The position numbers were made by a program, and so were the translations under genes. The notes under the pieces are model-generated. The model saw only the letters and a program-made list of their open reading frames with translations, was not told the origin of the DNA and ran no database searches. 64,000 bases of DNA from Hoylesella oralis ATCC 33269 (GTDB lineage Bacteria; Bacteroidota; Bacteroidia; Bacteroidales; Bacteroidaceae), in NCBI RefSeq assembly GCF_000185145.2, contig NZ_GL833119.1, positions 558,001-622,000 on the forward strand. Reading direction: 5' to 3'. Shown piece by piece: positions 48,951 to 57,608 of this stretch. The first letter of the stretch is position 1. Each line of letters begins with the position of its first letter.

Positions 48951-50242
48951 TTTCTTCTAAGATATTCGTATCCTATACGGCAGCGCAGGCAGTCTTTTTT
49001 ATCGCAATATTCTTTTTTAAGCTGTATGAGCGCTTGCGTATCTCCGGCATTTTGCACAGTCAGACCGCACTCTTTCCACATTCGTACGATATGGTTGTTT
49101 TCGGCTTTCAGCGATTCGAGAAAGGTAAACGCACGGTCGCAGAGTCTTTCGTCAGACTTGTATCGTCCGTAGGCAAAAAGCATCGGGGCGACAGTGTTGA
49201 TCATTAATAAATGTAAAGAGGCCGAAGAGAGTTGTTTCTCGTTCTTTTCGCTGACGGAACCGAAAGTGTAATGCGTCTCCCAATAGGGGGTTACGGAGGT
49301 GTGGAGCATGCGCTCGGCCTGCTTAACCGTATCGCATTCGATCAACGTACTAAGGTCTGAACGACGGGAAAAGTACAGGTTGGCGAGCTGAGAGATGCGG
49401 ATATGCGGAAAATTCTGCGGTCTCAACCGCAGAAACCGCCACAGTTTAGCATTCATGGGAGTAAGCCCGAACTTATGTGCCAAGTAAAGATATTCGTTGC
49501 GGAGTTTTAAAAAATAGCCGTCGTTCAGTGCTTCTTCTCGGTGTCTCTGCGGGATTGTTTCGGGTTCTAACAGCCCTGCCTGCCCCATGAAAACGGCCTC
49601 TATCTGGAAAAGATTGTCGCGATGATGGTCTACAGCGTGCAAAGGAATGCTTCTTGCCCATGCTTCGAATGCGTCTCCATTGAGGCCGAAACCGTAATTA
49701 CGGGCTAATGTAACGAAATAAGACGCTTCCCATGAGCCTTCGCAAAGTAAAGTCCGTGCCTTAATAGCCTCTGTTTTTTGTTCTAAACGTTCGGTTTGTA
49801 AGACGCTCATCCATGAGTGGATTGCCAGTTGTGAAAGGCTGGGAATGACCTTATAGCACGGGGGATAGCTGTCTGTTTGCAGCAGTTCGCGGTAATGTTC
49901 GTTTACTGTGGCCGGTACATCCAGTTGCACTTGCGGAATTACCAATCCGCTCTGTGTGCACACATCGGTGTCGACTATACCTGCAATATGCAGGATCACG
50001 TTGTCGTAGGCAGCGTCTTTATCATGCTTATGTACATACCAATCGCTCGATGCCTCGTGTATCTCCACGTTTCCAACCCACATTGTATCGCCGATTTTCA
50101 GCTTTGCATTGAAGAAATCAGGCCCGGAATTCATGTTGTGAAGCCCCGTATCGATGACTTCCACCGTATGTCCGTCGGTCGTTTTAAGGCCGGATAGCGG
50201 GAACATTTTGTGTTTCCAAACGTAATGGAGTAGCTGTTCCAT
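48947..50242 (-). CDS. DUF2851-family protein
   Basis: 431 residues from the ATG at 50242 (MEQLLHYVWKHKMFPL), the usual start of this Bacteroidota family. Recognisable segments are NSGPDFFNAKLKIGDTMWVGNVEIH near the N-terminus and the repeated helical region in the second half. The C-terminus has a small Cys set (YCDKKDCLRCRIGYEY), perhaps a metal site. The early part resembles PD-(D/E)xK nuclease-like folds (PDF...NVEIH), which is my inference. First gene of DUF2851-thioesterase-dprA; the link to dprA makes a DNA role conceivable. Function otherwise unknown. Confidence 0.85.
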   Translation of the reverse strand: MEQLLHYVWKHKMFPLSGLKTTDGHTVEVIDTGLHNMNSGPDFFNAKLKIGDTMWVGNVEIHEASSDWYVHKHDKDAAYDNVILHIAGIVDTDVCTQSGLVIPQVQLDVPATVNEHYRELLQTDSYPPCYKVIPSLSQLAIHSWMSVLQTERLEQKTEAIKARTLLCEGSWEASYFVTLARNYGFGLNGDAFEAWARSIPLHAVDHHRDNLFQIEAVFMGQAGLLEPETIPQRHREEALNDGYFLKLRNEYLYLAHKFGLTPMNAKLWRFLRLRPQNFPHIRISQLANLYFSRRSDLSTLIECDTVKQAERMLHTSVTPYWETHYTFGSVSEKNEKQLSSASLHLLMINTVAPMLFAYGRYKSDERLCDRAFTFLESLKAENNHIVRMWKECGLTVQNAGDTQALIQLKKEYCDKKDCLRCRIGYEYLRRK

Positions 50243-50349
50243 AGAGATTTGAGGATGTTTTAATCGTGCAAAACTACTAAAAAAATCGTAATACATGGAA
50301 AGAACAACGGAAAAATACTTATCTTTGCAACGATTTAATTCGAATTGAT

Positions 50350-51105
50350 ATGAAAATTGCTTTAATAGGCTACGGCAAAATGGGCAGGATGATAGAACAG
50401 ACAGCCATAAGCCGTGGCCATGAAATCGTTAGTATTATCGATGTTAATAATCAAGACGATTTCGATAAATCAGCATTCTCTTCCGCCGATGTGGCTATCG
50501 AATTTACTTCGCCGATGGCTGCTTACGGCAATTACTTGAAAGCTTTTAAGCACCATGTAAAAGTGGTTAGCGGTTCTACAGGATGGATGAAAGACCACGG
50601 AGACGATGTGAAAAGACTGTGCAACGAGGAAGGTAATACGCTTTTCTGGGCATCCAATTTCTCGATAGGGGTTGCTATATTTTCGGCAGTCAACCGTTAT
50701 TTGGCAAAAATCATGAACAACTTTCCGCAATATAACGTAACGATGGAGGAAACGCATCATGTGCATAAGCTCGATGCTCCTTCTGGAACAGCCATCAGTC
50801 TGGCCGAGGAAATCATCGAAAACCTTGACCGTAAGAACGGTTGGGTAAAGGGATTGCAGGTGCATGCCGACGGTACACGTACTGGAAGCAACGAAACTAC
50901 TGCCGATAAATTGCCGATTGCTTCCATACGGCGAGATGAAGTGCCGGGCATACACACGGTATCTTACGACAGTGAAGCGGATTCCATCACCATTACGCAC
51001 GATGCCCACAACCGCAAGGGCTTTGCTCTCGGCGCGGTACTTGCCGCAGAATACACGGCTACACATACAGGATTACTCACCACAAGCGATCTTTTTAAAT
51101 TCTAA
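50350..51105 (+). CDS. dapB: 4-hydroxy-tetrahydrodipicolinate reductase
   Basis: 251 residues. The nucleotide-binding MKIALIGYGKMGRMI, the SGSTGW segment and the catalytic METHH-like EETHHVHKLDAPSGTA identify DapB, the second committed step of diaminopimelate/lysine synthesis. A TATCTTTG box (50320-50327) lies 22 bases before the ATG. First gene of the cluster dapB-lepB-lepB paralogue-wbqC; the gap to lepB is 8 bases. Confidence 0.96.
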   Translation: MKIALIGYGKMGRMIEQTAISRGHEIVSIIDVNNQDDFDKSAFSSADVAIEFTSPMAAYGNYLKAFKHHVKVVSGSTGWMKDHGDDVKRLCNEEGNTLFWASNFSIGVAIFSAVNRYLAKIMNNFPQYNVTMEETHHVHKLDAPSGTAISLAEEIIENLDRKNGWVKGLQVHADGTRTGSNETTADKLPIASIRRDEVPGIHTVSYDSEADSITITHDAHNRKGFALGAVLAAEYTATHTGLLTTSDLFKF

Positions 51106-51113
51106 GATACATC

Positions 51114-52562
51114 ATGATCGACAAAGAAAAAGCAAAGCTGAACATGAAAGTGCAATGGACCAAGTTCATTGTAGTATTGGTTTTATATCTCATCTTCTTA
51201 TATTGGTTGAAGAGTTGGTTAGGACTTATCGTCGTTCCTTTTATCTACGACGTGTACATAACCAAACGAATAAAGTGGCAATGGTGGAGAGATGCCGAGC
51301 GTCCGGTGCGCTTTGTCATGGGTTGGGTAGATGCTTTGGTGTTCGCATTGGTGGCGGTTTATTTCATCAATCAGTTCTTCTTTCAAAATTATGTCATCCC
51401 TTCAAGTTCGTTAGAAAAGTCTTTACTGACGGGAGATTACCTGTTTGTGAGCAAAGTAAGTTATGGCCCGCGCATTCCGCAGACACCTCTAACGATGCCA
51501 CTTACCCAACATACGCTTCCTGTTTTCAATTGTAAGTCGTATATAGATTGGCCCCACTGGAATTACCGACGCGTGAAAGGATTGGGAAAAGTACAGCTTG
51601 GCGATATTGTAGTATTCAACTTCCCCGCCGGAGATACACTTTGTTGCAACGAACAGTGGCAGGCTCAGGACTATTATCAGATGGTTTACTCTTTTGGAGA
51701 GCAAATTATAGCTGCGCAAAATCCTGTGCCTATCGATCTTGGTGTATTGAATAAGGTACAGCAGAGAGAGTATTTCGATGCCGTATATGCCACAGGGCGG
51801 AAGTATATATTAGATAACTTCCAGACTTATGGCGGCATAATGACGCGTCCTACAGACCGTAGAGAAAACTATGTGAAGCGCTGTGTAGGACTGCCCGGGC
51901 AGACGCTTCAGATTAAAAACCGTATCGTCTATATAAACGGGAAACCTCTCAAGGAACCCGAAAACGTACAGTATACTTATTATATAAAGTTGAAACAGAA
52001 CATCCCCGAAAACTTGCTGAAAGAGTTAGGAATCTCGGAGGAAGACCTTGCAAGTTTGAACCAAAACCACTACATGCCGCTTACGAAGCATGCTGTGGCT
52101 GTACTTTCGAAGCGTAAAGACTTGGTAGAGAGCATACGCTTGAATACGGATGCGCAGACAGGCGACCTTTATCCGCTAAACGCCGTTACCGGTTGGACGC
52201 GCGATAACTACGGGCCGATATGGATACCTGCCAAAGGCAAAACCGTTAAACTCGATATGAACAATATCGCCATCTACGAAAGACCGATCAAAGTGTACGA
52301 AGGGAATGACCTTAGTGTGAAAAACGGACAGATATACATTAATGGGAAATTGGCCACAAGCTACACCTTTAAGCTCGATTACTATTGGATGATGGGCGAT
52401 AACAGGCACAATTCAGCCGACAGTCGTTATTGGGGTTTCGTACCTGAAGACCATATTGTGGGCAAACCGATATTCATTTGGTGGTCGTCAGATCCTGATC
52501 GTAACGGCTTTGGCGGTATACGTTGGCATCGACTTTTCAAGTTTGTAGACAACATAAAGTAA
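51114..52562 (+). CDS. lepB: Signal peptidase I
   Basis: 482 residues, long as in other Bacteroidales. Two N-terminal membrane segments (about 17-45 and 70-92) are followed by the catalytic Ser99 in VIPSSSLEKSL, the general-base Lys255 in NYVKRCVGLPGQ, and GDNRHNSADSRYWGFVP (box E) near residue 440. An insertion of about 130 residues separates the Ser and Lys boxes compared with minimal enzymes. It cleaves signal peptides at the periplasmic face of the inner membrane. Confidence 0.95.
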   Translation: MIDKEKAKLNMKVQWTKFIVVLVLYLIFLYWLKSWLGLIVVPFIYDVYITKRIKWQWWRDAERPVRFVMGWVDALVFALVAVYFINQFFFQNYVIPSSSLEKSLLTGDYLFVSKVSYGPRIPQTPLTMPLTQHTLPVFNCKSYIDWPHWNYRRVKGLGKVQLGDIVVFNFPAGDTLCCNEQWQAQDYYQMVYSFGEQIIAAQNPVPIDLGVLNKVQQREYFDAVYATGRKYILDNFQTYGGIMTRPTDRRENYVKRCVGLPGQTLQIKNRIVYINGKPLKEPENVQYTYYIKLKQNIPENLLKELGISEEDLASLNQNHYMPLTKHAVAVLSKRKDLVESIRLNTDAQTGDLYPLNAVTGWTRDNYGPIWIPAKGKTVKLDMNNIAIYERPIKVYEGNDLSVKNGQIYINGKLATSYTFKLDYYWMMGDNRHNSADSRYWGFVPEDHIVGKPIFIWWSSDPDRNGFGGIRWHRLFKFVDNIK

Positions 52563-52575
52563 ATGGAGGGGCGGG

Positions 52576-52599
52576 TTCTGCCATAGAGGTATGGCAGAA
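52576..52599 (+). terminator. Hairpin between lepB and its paralogue
   Basis: Perfect 10-base arms TTCTGCCATA (52576-52585) and TATGGCAGAA (52590-52599) with a 4-base loop, 14 bases after the lepB stop. The following TCTGTTCTTT is only weakly T-rich, so it may reduce rather than stop transcription into the next gene. Confidence 0.5.
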
Positions 52600-52705
52600 A
52601 TCTGTTCTTTCCTGCCCATGGAAACTATGCAGATAATTAAAACAATCGTTAAGACTATAGACAAAAATCGGAAGCAGGGATGATGATAGACAGTTTTGGC
52701 GCGTC

Positions 52706-53110
52706 TTGCGGAATGTGTTTCACTGTGCATTGTCGATAGCACTTTGCATATCCATCATGCTATTTATCCGCGCTTACATGTTCACTGTATTTACTGTTAA
52801 CGGTACGGATATCCGGCCCGAATTGCGAAACGGCGACAGAGTATTGGTGAACAGACTGTCGCGTGCCGACCTTCGACGGGGCGAATACGTAGTTTTCGGC
52901 GACAGTGCTTACTATGCGGGGCGTATCGTTTTGGTACCCGGAGATACGATAGTTTGCCGTGGCAGTAAATATGTCATACCCACCCGATGTTGCAAGATAT
53001 GCGATTGTAAAGAGTGCAGATGCTATCTTATTACCACAGGGAACACCAAACTTCTTGTTCGCCACAGTAAGATAATAGGGCGAGCCTATCGTATTTTTCC
53101 TTTCAGATGA
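52706..53110 (+). CDS. Degenerate signal peptidase I-like protein, probably not catalytic
   Basis: 134 residues from a TTG at 52706; no ATG in this frame lies upstream before the TAG at 52658-52660, and GTG at 52715 is another possible start. One membrane helix (about 5-30) precedes an S26-like domain: GTDIRPELRNGDRVLVNRL aligns with PSxSMxPTLxxGDxVLVNK but has Asp35 where the catalytic Ser belongs. AGRIVLVPGDTI aligns with KRxVGLPGD but lacks the Lys. Box E (GDNRxxSxDSR) is absent, replaced by a short loop before IIGRAYRIFPF. In its place is a cysteine cluster (C95, C96, C99, C101, C104, C106, plus C84). It overlaps wbqC by 4 bases. It may bind substrate or LepB, or be a decaying copy. Confidence 0.75.
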   Translation: MRNVFHCALSIALCISIMLFIRAYMFTVFTVNGTDIRPELRNGDRVLVNRLSRADLRRGEYVVFGDSAYYAGRIVLVPGDTIVCRGSKYVIPTRCCKICDCKECRCYLITTGNTKLLVRHSKIIGRAYRIFPFR

Positions 53111-53745
53111 CGGCAACAGCACTCCTTTCTTCTACTTATTTCGGTCCTGTTCAGTGGTATCAGAAGCTGAACCGATACGAAGCATGCCTGATAGAACGCT
53201 GCGACAGTTTTATCAAGCAAACTTACCGTAACCGTTGCATTATAGCTGCAACCGGCGGACGGCAGGCACTTACCGTCCCTATAGTGCACGATGAAGGCGA
53301 TATGCTTATGCGCGATGTACGCATCAGCGACCACGGAAACTGGCGCCATCTGCATTGGAATGCACTGCTGTCTGCCTATGGAGAGAGCCCTTTTTTCGAT
53401 TTCTATGCCGACGATTTGCGTCCTTTTTATGAAAAACGTTGGGCGTTTCTTTTCGATTTCAATATGGAAATCATGCAGAAAATGTGCGAGTTATTAGATA
53501 TAGAGCCCCGTGTAAGCACGACCGACGAGTATGTTTTTTTACCCGAAGTCAATGGTTCGGAAGCAACAGATACAGGCATCATGGATTTCAGAGATGCCAT
53601 TCGTCCGAAACATCCGTTGCCCGATGCTGAATTCGAACCGCAGGAATACTATCAAGTTTATGCCCTGAAGCACGGTTTTCAGCCAAATCTAAGCATTCTC
53701 GATCTGCTGTTCAACGAAGGTCCCGAGGCCGTGTTATATCTGTAG
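53107..53745 (+). CDS. WbqC-family protein
   Basis: 212 residues. The family features are the N-terminal LLSSTYFGPVQWYQKL, NRCIIAATGGRQALTVPI and FFDFYADDLRPFYE. WbqC-like proteins occur in O-antigen gene clusters and elsewhere in Bacteroidota; the biochemical role is not established. It overlaps the pseudo-signal peptidase by 4 bases (ATGA), so it is translated with it. Last gene of the dapB cluster. Confidence 0.88.
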   Translation: MTATALLSSTYFGPVQWYQKLNRYEACLIERCDSFIKQTYRNRCIIAATGGRQALTVPIVHDEGDMLMRDVRISDHGNWRHLHWNALLSAYGESPFFDFYADDLRPFYEKRWAFLFDFNMEIMQKMCELLDIEPRVSTTDEYVFLPEVNGSEATDTGIMDFRDAIRPKHPLPDAEFEPQEYYQVYALKHGFQPNLSILDLLFNEGPEAVLYL

Positions 53746-53768
53746 GGAGGGGCAGTGGCACATAAAAA

Positions 53769-53810
53769 TGCCGGATTATCTGCAAACAGACGGTCCGGCA
53801 CTTTGTTTTA
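53769..53810. terminator. Terminator after wbqC
   Basis: Arms TGCCGGA (53769-53775) and TCCGGCA (53794-53800) with an inner CTG/CAG stem, followed by CTTTGTTTTA. It lies between the convergent wbqC and flavodoxin genes and may work in both directions. Confidence 0.6.
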
Positions 53811-53846
53811 TCAGGTGCAAAAATCTTTATCGTTTTGCATTCTTGT

Positions 53847-54404
53847 CTATTCTGTAACAAATGCTTTAAGTTCCTTTTGGGTAGGACTGTTCAGCAAACG
53901 TCCTGCTTTCCACTTAATTGTGGGGTAAGCCTTTTTCAAGTCATCACACGCTTTCTTGATGGAGCTTCCACCCGATGTGGCAAACGGAACCACAGTCTTG
54001 CCCTGCAGATTGCAACTTTCGATGAACGTATTGATAATGGTCGGTGCCGTGTACCACCATATCGGGAAGCCGATATACACCACATCGTAATCCTTAATGT
54101 TGCTGACCGTCTTGGCTATTGGTGGCCTGTAACTGAGGTCTTTCATCTCTACAGTACTGCGAGAAGCATTGTTTGTCCAGTCGAGATCGGCATTCGTGTA
54201 CGGTTTTTGGGGTGTTATCTCGAACAAATCGGCGCCTGTAGCGGCTGCGAGTTGCTCTGCTACCTGCTTCGTAGTGCCTGTGGCAGAGAAATAAGCTACG
54301 AGAGTTTTCATTTTCTTTCCTTCCTTTTTTTGTGATGTGCCTTGCGCACAAGCCGTCACCATGATGAGCATAGCGGTGGCGATGGCTAAAAATGTTCGTT
54401 TCAT
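53847..54404 (-). CDS. Flavodoxin with a lipoprotein-type signal sequence
   Basis: From the ATG at 54404 the protein has 185 residues: a signal sequence ending MVTAC (possible lipidated Cys19), a lysine-rich linker (SQKKEGKK), then a flavodoxin domain. The FMN phosphate loop is YFSATGTTKQVAEQL and the flavin-stacking aromatics are in GFPIWWYTAPT. An internal ATG at 54311 (MKTLVAYFSATG) is preceded by AAGGAAAG, an acceptable ribosome site, and would yield a plain cytoplasmic flavodoxin. It follows the NAD(P)H-dehydrogenase-like gene by 13 bases, so the two are probably one operon. If exported, an unusual location for a flavodoxin. Confidence 0.85.
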   Translation of the reverse strand: MKRTFLAIATAMLIMVTACAQGTSQKKEGKKMKTLVAYFSATGTTKQVAEQLAAATGADLFEITPQKPYTNADLDWTNNASRSTVEMKDLSYRPPIAKTVSNIKDYDVVYIGFPIWWYTAPTIINTFIESCNLQGKTVVPFATSGGSSIKKACDDLKKAYPTIKWKAGRLLNSPTQKELKAFVTE

Positions 54405-54417
54405 AAATAGCTTCTTT

Positions 54418-54978
54418 TTATGATTTAATAGCCTCGAAAAGCCGCTGTGCATGCTCTTTGCTGCGGGCTTCCATATCGGCTATGGCACCCGTTTCGTTGC
54501 GCGAAGCGTACGAAACGCCGCCCGTATATACGAAATCGGCAAGCTGCATACCGCACAGATTGGCGGTGGGGCGCAGCTGCGAGCCGATAATATCTTCGAT
54601 AGTGTAGCCTACAAACCCTTCTTTAGTGTACATTTCGGCGGGAGCTCCGGTAGTGAAAGAGGCGATGAGCCGCTTGCCTTTCAGTGCCGTACCTGTGGAG
54701 CCGTAAGCAAATCCGTGCACGACAACGTCTTCGATCCATTTGCGCAGCAGCGATGGCATGCTGTACCAAAACACCGGGAATTGCCATACAATGATGTCGG
54801 CCTTAACGAGTTTCTCCTGTTCAGCCTTTACATTGAACCGATAATCGGGGTAAAGATCGCTCAAAATATCATACTCTGCTTCGGGTAGAAGTCTTTTCAG
54901 TTCGTTAATAATGGTCTTGTTGGCCACCGAATCGTTCTTTAAATCGGTGTGACCTGATACGATTAATACATTCTTCAT
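54418..54978 (-). CDS. NAD(P)H:quinone oxidoreductase, flavodoxin-like fold (MdaB/KefF type)
   Basis: 186 residues. MKNVLIVSGHTDLKNDSVANKTI holds the flavin-phosphate loop. IIVWQFPVFWYSMPSLLRKWIEDVV and GTALKGKRLIASFTTGAP are hallmarks of the NQO1/MdaB family, which uses FMN or FAD to reduce quinones by two electrons. It acts in the cytoplasm in oxidant or quinone defence. A minus-strand TATCTTTG box at 55016-55023 lies 37 bases upstream. Probably co-transcribed with the flavodoxin gene. Confidence 0.88.
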   Translation of the reverse strand: MKNVLIVSGHTDLKNDSVANKTIINELKRLLPEAEYDILSDLYPDYRFNVKAEQEKLVKADIIVWQFPVFWYSMPSLLRKWIEDVVVHGFAYGSTGTALKGKRLIASFTTGAPAEMYTKEGFVGYTIEDIIGSQLRPTANLCGMQLADFVYTGGVSYASRNETGAIADMEARSKEHAQRLFEAIKS

Positions 54979-55408
54979 TTGCTCTTATCTTTTTTAGTGT
55001 TATTATCTGATGTTGCAAAGATAGAGAGATTGCAGCAGAACAACTGTATATAATTTACGGAAAAAATATCCTTTTTTACTTTTTCCGTGCGCCGTTGGTT
55101 GTAACGTACCATGCCGTTGCGGGGAACAGACAGTGCCTCTATCGCCGATACACGGCATGTCTGTCGTTGATAAACGTAGTGCCTGTGCCCGATGTCCGGT
55201 ATTCCTGTTTCCGATGTTTTTGCTGCCAGTCATTGTAGTATGCAGGTTCTTTCGTTTTTCCGGCGATAAGGTGTTATCTTTGCGATAAATATATATTAAC
55301 ATAGTTTATCCTCATTAATAATGATGTTTTTCTTATTTGTTTACAATACATATTAAAATAAATCTTTACATTTGTAACGTCTGACATTATTTCTAACTAA
55401 ACAAGTCT
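54979..55408. other. Divergent intergenic region before nrfH
   Basis: 430 bases between the quinone reductase gene and nrfH. On the minus strand is the TATCTTTG box (55016-55023). On the plus strand there are two candidate -7 boxes for nrfH: TATCTTTG at 55275-55282 (with TTCG 20 bases upstream) and TACATTTG at 55367-55374. No coding frame is supported. Confidence 0.5.
55366..55377 (+). promoter_or_regulatory. Palindrome on the proximal nrfH -7 box
   Basis: TTACATTTGTAA is a palindrome (5-base halves, 2-base centre) that overlaps the TACATTTG box. A regulator bound here would cover the promoter. Which protein binds is unknown; it is not a standard FNR/CRP site. Confidence 0.35.
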
Positions 55409-56023
55409 ATGAATTTACGTAAACTTATAGCATGGAAAGACCTGTTTTCCTATCGCCAAAAGGTGGCGTTGTTAGTGATAGGAGGCACCGTTGTGGGGCT
55501 TGGGTTGCTTTTCGCGTACATGTTGCGCATGCATACGTATATCATAGGCGATGATCCTGCGGCATGCGTAAACTGTCATATCATGAGCCCTTACTATGCT
55601 ACGTGGTCGCATTCCTCGCATGGTCGCGATGCTACATGCAACGACTGTCACGTTCCGCACCAAAACCTATTCATGAAATACCTATTTAAAGGCAAAGACG
55701 GAATGAAGCATGTGGCCTATTTCGTTACCCATAGTGAGCATCAAGCCATCAATGCTGAGGACGCATCTGCGCAGGTTATCATGGATAACTGTATACGCTG
55801 TCATACACAACTCAATCAGGAATTTGTGAAAACCGGCCGTATCAATTACATGATGGCTAAGCGAGGAGAGGGCAAGGCATGCTGGGATTGCCACCGAGAA
55901 GTACCCCATGGCGGTGTTAACTCGCTGTCGAGCACGCCTTATGCCGAAACTCAAGTGCCGCTGCCTTCATCGCCTGTTCCCGAATGGTTGCAAAGAATGG
56001 TGCCTTCAAGCAAAATAAGATAA
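55409..56023 (+). CDS. nrfH: Cytochrome c nitrite reductase membrane subunit NrfH
   Basis: 204 residues. One N-terminal membrane anchor (about 18-38) is followed by a tetraheme periplasmic domain with four CxxCH sites: CVNCH, CNDCH, CIRCH and CWDCH. It belongs to the NapC/NirT family and passes electrons from menaquinol to NrfA. The gene is 44 bases upstream of nrfA, and the heme-assembly genes follow. Confidence 0.95.
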   Translation: MNLRKLIAWKDLFSYRQKVALLVIGGTVVGLGLLFAYMLRMHTYIIGDDPAACVNCHIMSPYYATWSHSSHGRDATCNDCHVPHQNLFMKYLFKGKDGMKHVAYFVTHSEHQAINAEDASAQVIMDNCIRCHTQLNQEFVKTGRINYMMAKRGEGKACWDCHREVPHGGVNSLSSTPYAETQVPLPSSPVPEWLQRMVPSSKIR

Positions 56024-56067
56024 AGTATTTATACAATAAACATAAACCTAAAAATACCTGATATATT

Positions 56068-57564
56068 ATGGTAAAACAATTGAAACGTTGGCAAGGATGG
56101 CTGTTGTTCGGAGGATCGATGGTTGTTGTATTCCTTTTAGGTCTGCTTGTTTCGTCTCTTATGGAGCGAAGAGCCGAGGTTGTAAGTATCTTCAATAACC
56201 GTAAGAATATGTTTAAAGACTCGATAGTTGCACAGAACGAGAAATTCGCAGATGATTTTCCGCGGGAGTATGAGACGTGGTCGATGACGGAAGACACGAC
56301 TTTTGAAAGCAAATACAACGGCTCTCAGGAGAAGGATGTGTTAGAAGAACACCCCGAAATTGTAGTGATTTGGGACGGTTATGCATTCTCGCGTGAGTAC
56401 AATACGCCGCGTGGACATCGCCATTGTATAGAGGATTTGAGAAAAATACTGCGTACCGGAAGCCCGGGAGTAGACGGTCAAGCAGACATACAGCCCGGCA
56501 CTTGCTGGACTTGTAAGGGCCCCGACGTGCCGCGTCTGATGCGTGAAAAGGGCATAAACCGGTTCTATGCGGCTAAATGGAGCGAGTGGGGAGACCAAGT
56601 AATGAATACTGTAGGCTGTTCAGACTGCCATGATGCCCGCACTATGGACCTGCGTCCGGCACGCCCGGCGCTATATGAAGCGTGGGCACGTGTAGGGAAA
56701 GACGTCAGAAAAGCTACTCATCAAGAGATGCGGAGCTTGGTTTGTGCACAGTGTCATACGGAGTATTATTTCGAAAAAGATAACGGGCAATATCTTCATT
56801 TCCCGCAAGAAAAGGGGCTCACCTGTGAGGATGCCGAGGCTTATTATGACAGTATCGGGTTCTATGATTATGTTCATCCGCTGTCGAAAGCTAAGATTTT
56901 GAAGGCTCAACACCCCGGGTATGAGGTATTCATGCAGGGTATTCACGGTCAGCGCAATGTGTCTTGTGCAGATTGCCACATGCCTTATATAGCCGAGGGA
57001 GGCGTTAAATATACGGATCACCATATCATGAGCCCCTTGGCACATATCGATCGTACTTGTCAGACCTGCCATCGACAGGATGCAGAGACGCTTCGTAAGA
57101 ACGTTTATGACCGTGAAAAGAAGGTGTATGATTTTGCTGGTAAGGTCGATAAAGAGTTGGCCTATGCCCATATAGAGGCAAAGTTTGCATGGGAACATGG
57201 TGCAACCGAGCCCGAAATGAAGAAGACATTGGAGGATATCCGCAAGAGTCAATGGCGGTGGGATTATGCACTTGCCGGACACGGAGCGGCTTTCCATGCC
57301 CCGCAGGAAGTGATGAGATTGTTGGCAGACGCCATGGAGTATGCCAAAGATGCCCGTCTGCAAGTGGCACGTATTGTAGCAAGACACGGCTATACCGGTA
57401 CGATTCCTCTTCCTGATTTGTCTACTCGTGAGAAAGCAGCGGAATATGTAGGCTTGAATATGAGGCAGCTTAGGTCTCAAAAGAAGGACTTCCTCGACAG
57501 CGTGGTGCCCAAGTGGATCGAAACGGCCCGCAAGAATAAGCGTTTTGTTTCGAAGCCAATGTAG
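56068..57564 (+). CDS. nrfA: Ammonia-forming cytochrome c nitrite reductase NrfA
   Basis: 498 residues with an N-terminal signal/anchor (about 9-31). The pentaheme catalytic subunit has the special catalytic heme site CWTCK (146-150), with Lys as axial ligand, and four normal sites (CSDCH, CAQCH, CADCH, CQTCH). It reduces nitrite to ammonium with six electrons in the periplasm, allowing nitrite detoxification and respiration. NrfH is its electron donor. A strong terminator directly follows, before the assembly genes. Confidence 0.97.
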   Translation: MVKQLKRWQGWLLFGGSMVVVFLLGLLVSSLMERRAEVVSIFNNRKNMFKDSIVAQNEKFADDFPREYETWSMTEDTTFESKYNGSQEKDVLEEHPEIVVIWDGYAFSREYNTPRGHRHCIEDLRKILRTGSPGVDGQADIQPGTCWTCKGPDVPRLMREKGINRFYAAKWSEWGDQVMNTVGCSDCHDARTMDLRPARPALYEAWARVGKDVRKATHQEMRSLVCAQCHTEYYFEKDNGQYLHFPQEKGLTCEDAEAYYDSIGFYDYVHPLSKAKILKAQHPGYEVFMQGIHGQRNVSCADCHMPYIAEGGVKYTDHHIMSPLAHIDRTCQTCHRQDAETLRKNVYDREKKVYDFAGKVDKELAYAHIEAKFAWEHGATEPEMKKTLEDIRKSQWRWDYALAGHGAAFHAPQEVMRLLADAMEYAKDARLQVARIVARHGYTGTIPLPDLSTREKAAEYVGLNMRQLRSQKKDFLDSVVPKWIETARKNKRFVSKPM

Positions 57565-57608
57565 CCGAAGCGCTATGGAACGAGATTGTTAAAATGCCGT
57601 TGTAGAAC

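Noticed and set aside
50350..53745. O-antigen gene cluster suggested by WbqC
   Set aside because: The neighbours are dapB and lepB with no glycosyltransferases; a lone WbqC-family gene next to lepB is housekeeping-like context.
55003..55302. 99-codon minus-strand frame in the nrfH upstream region
   Set aside because: Overlaps promoter elements, composition not coding-like, no recognised similarity.
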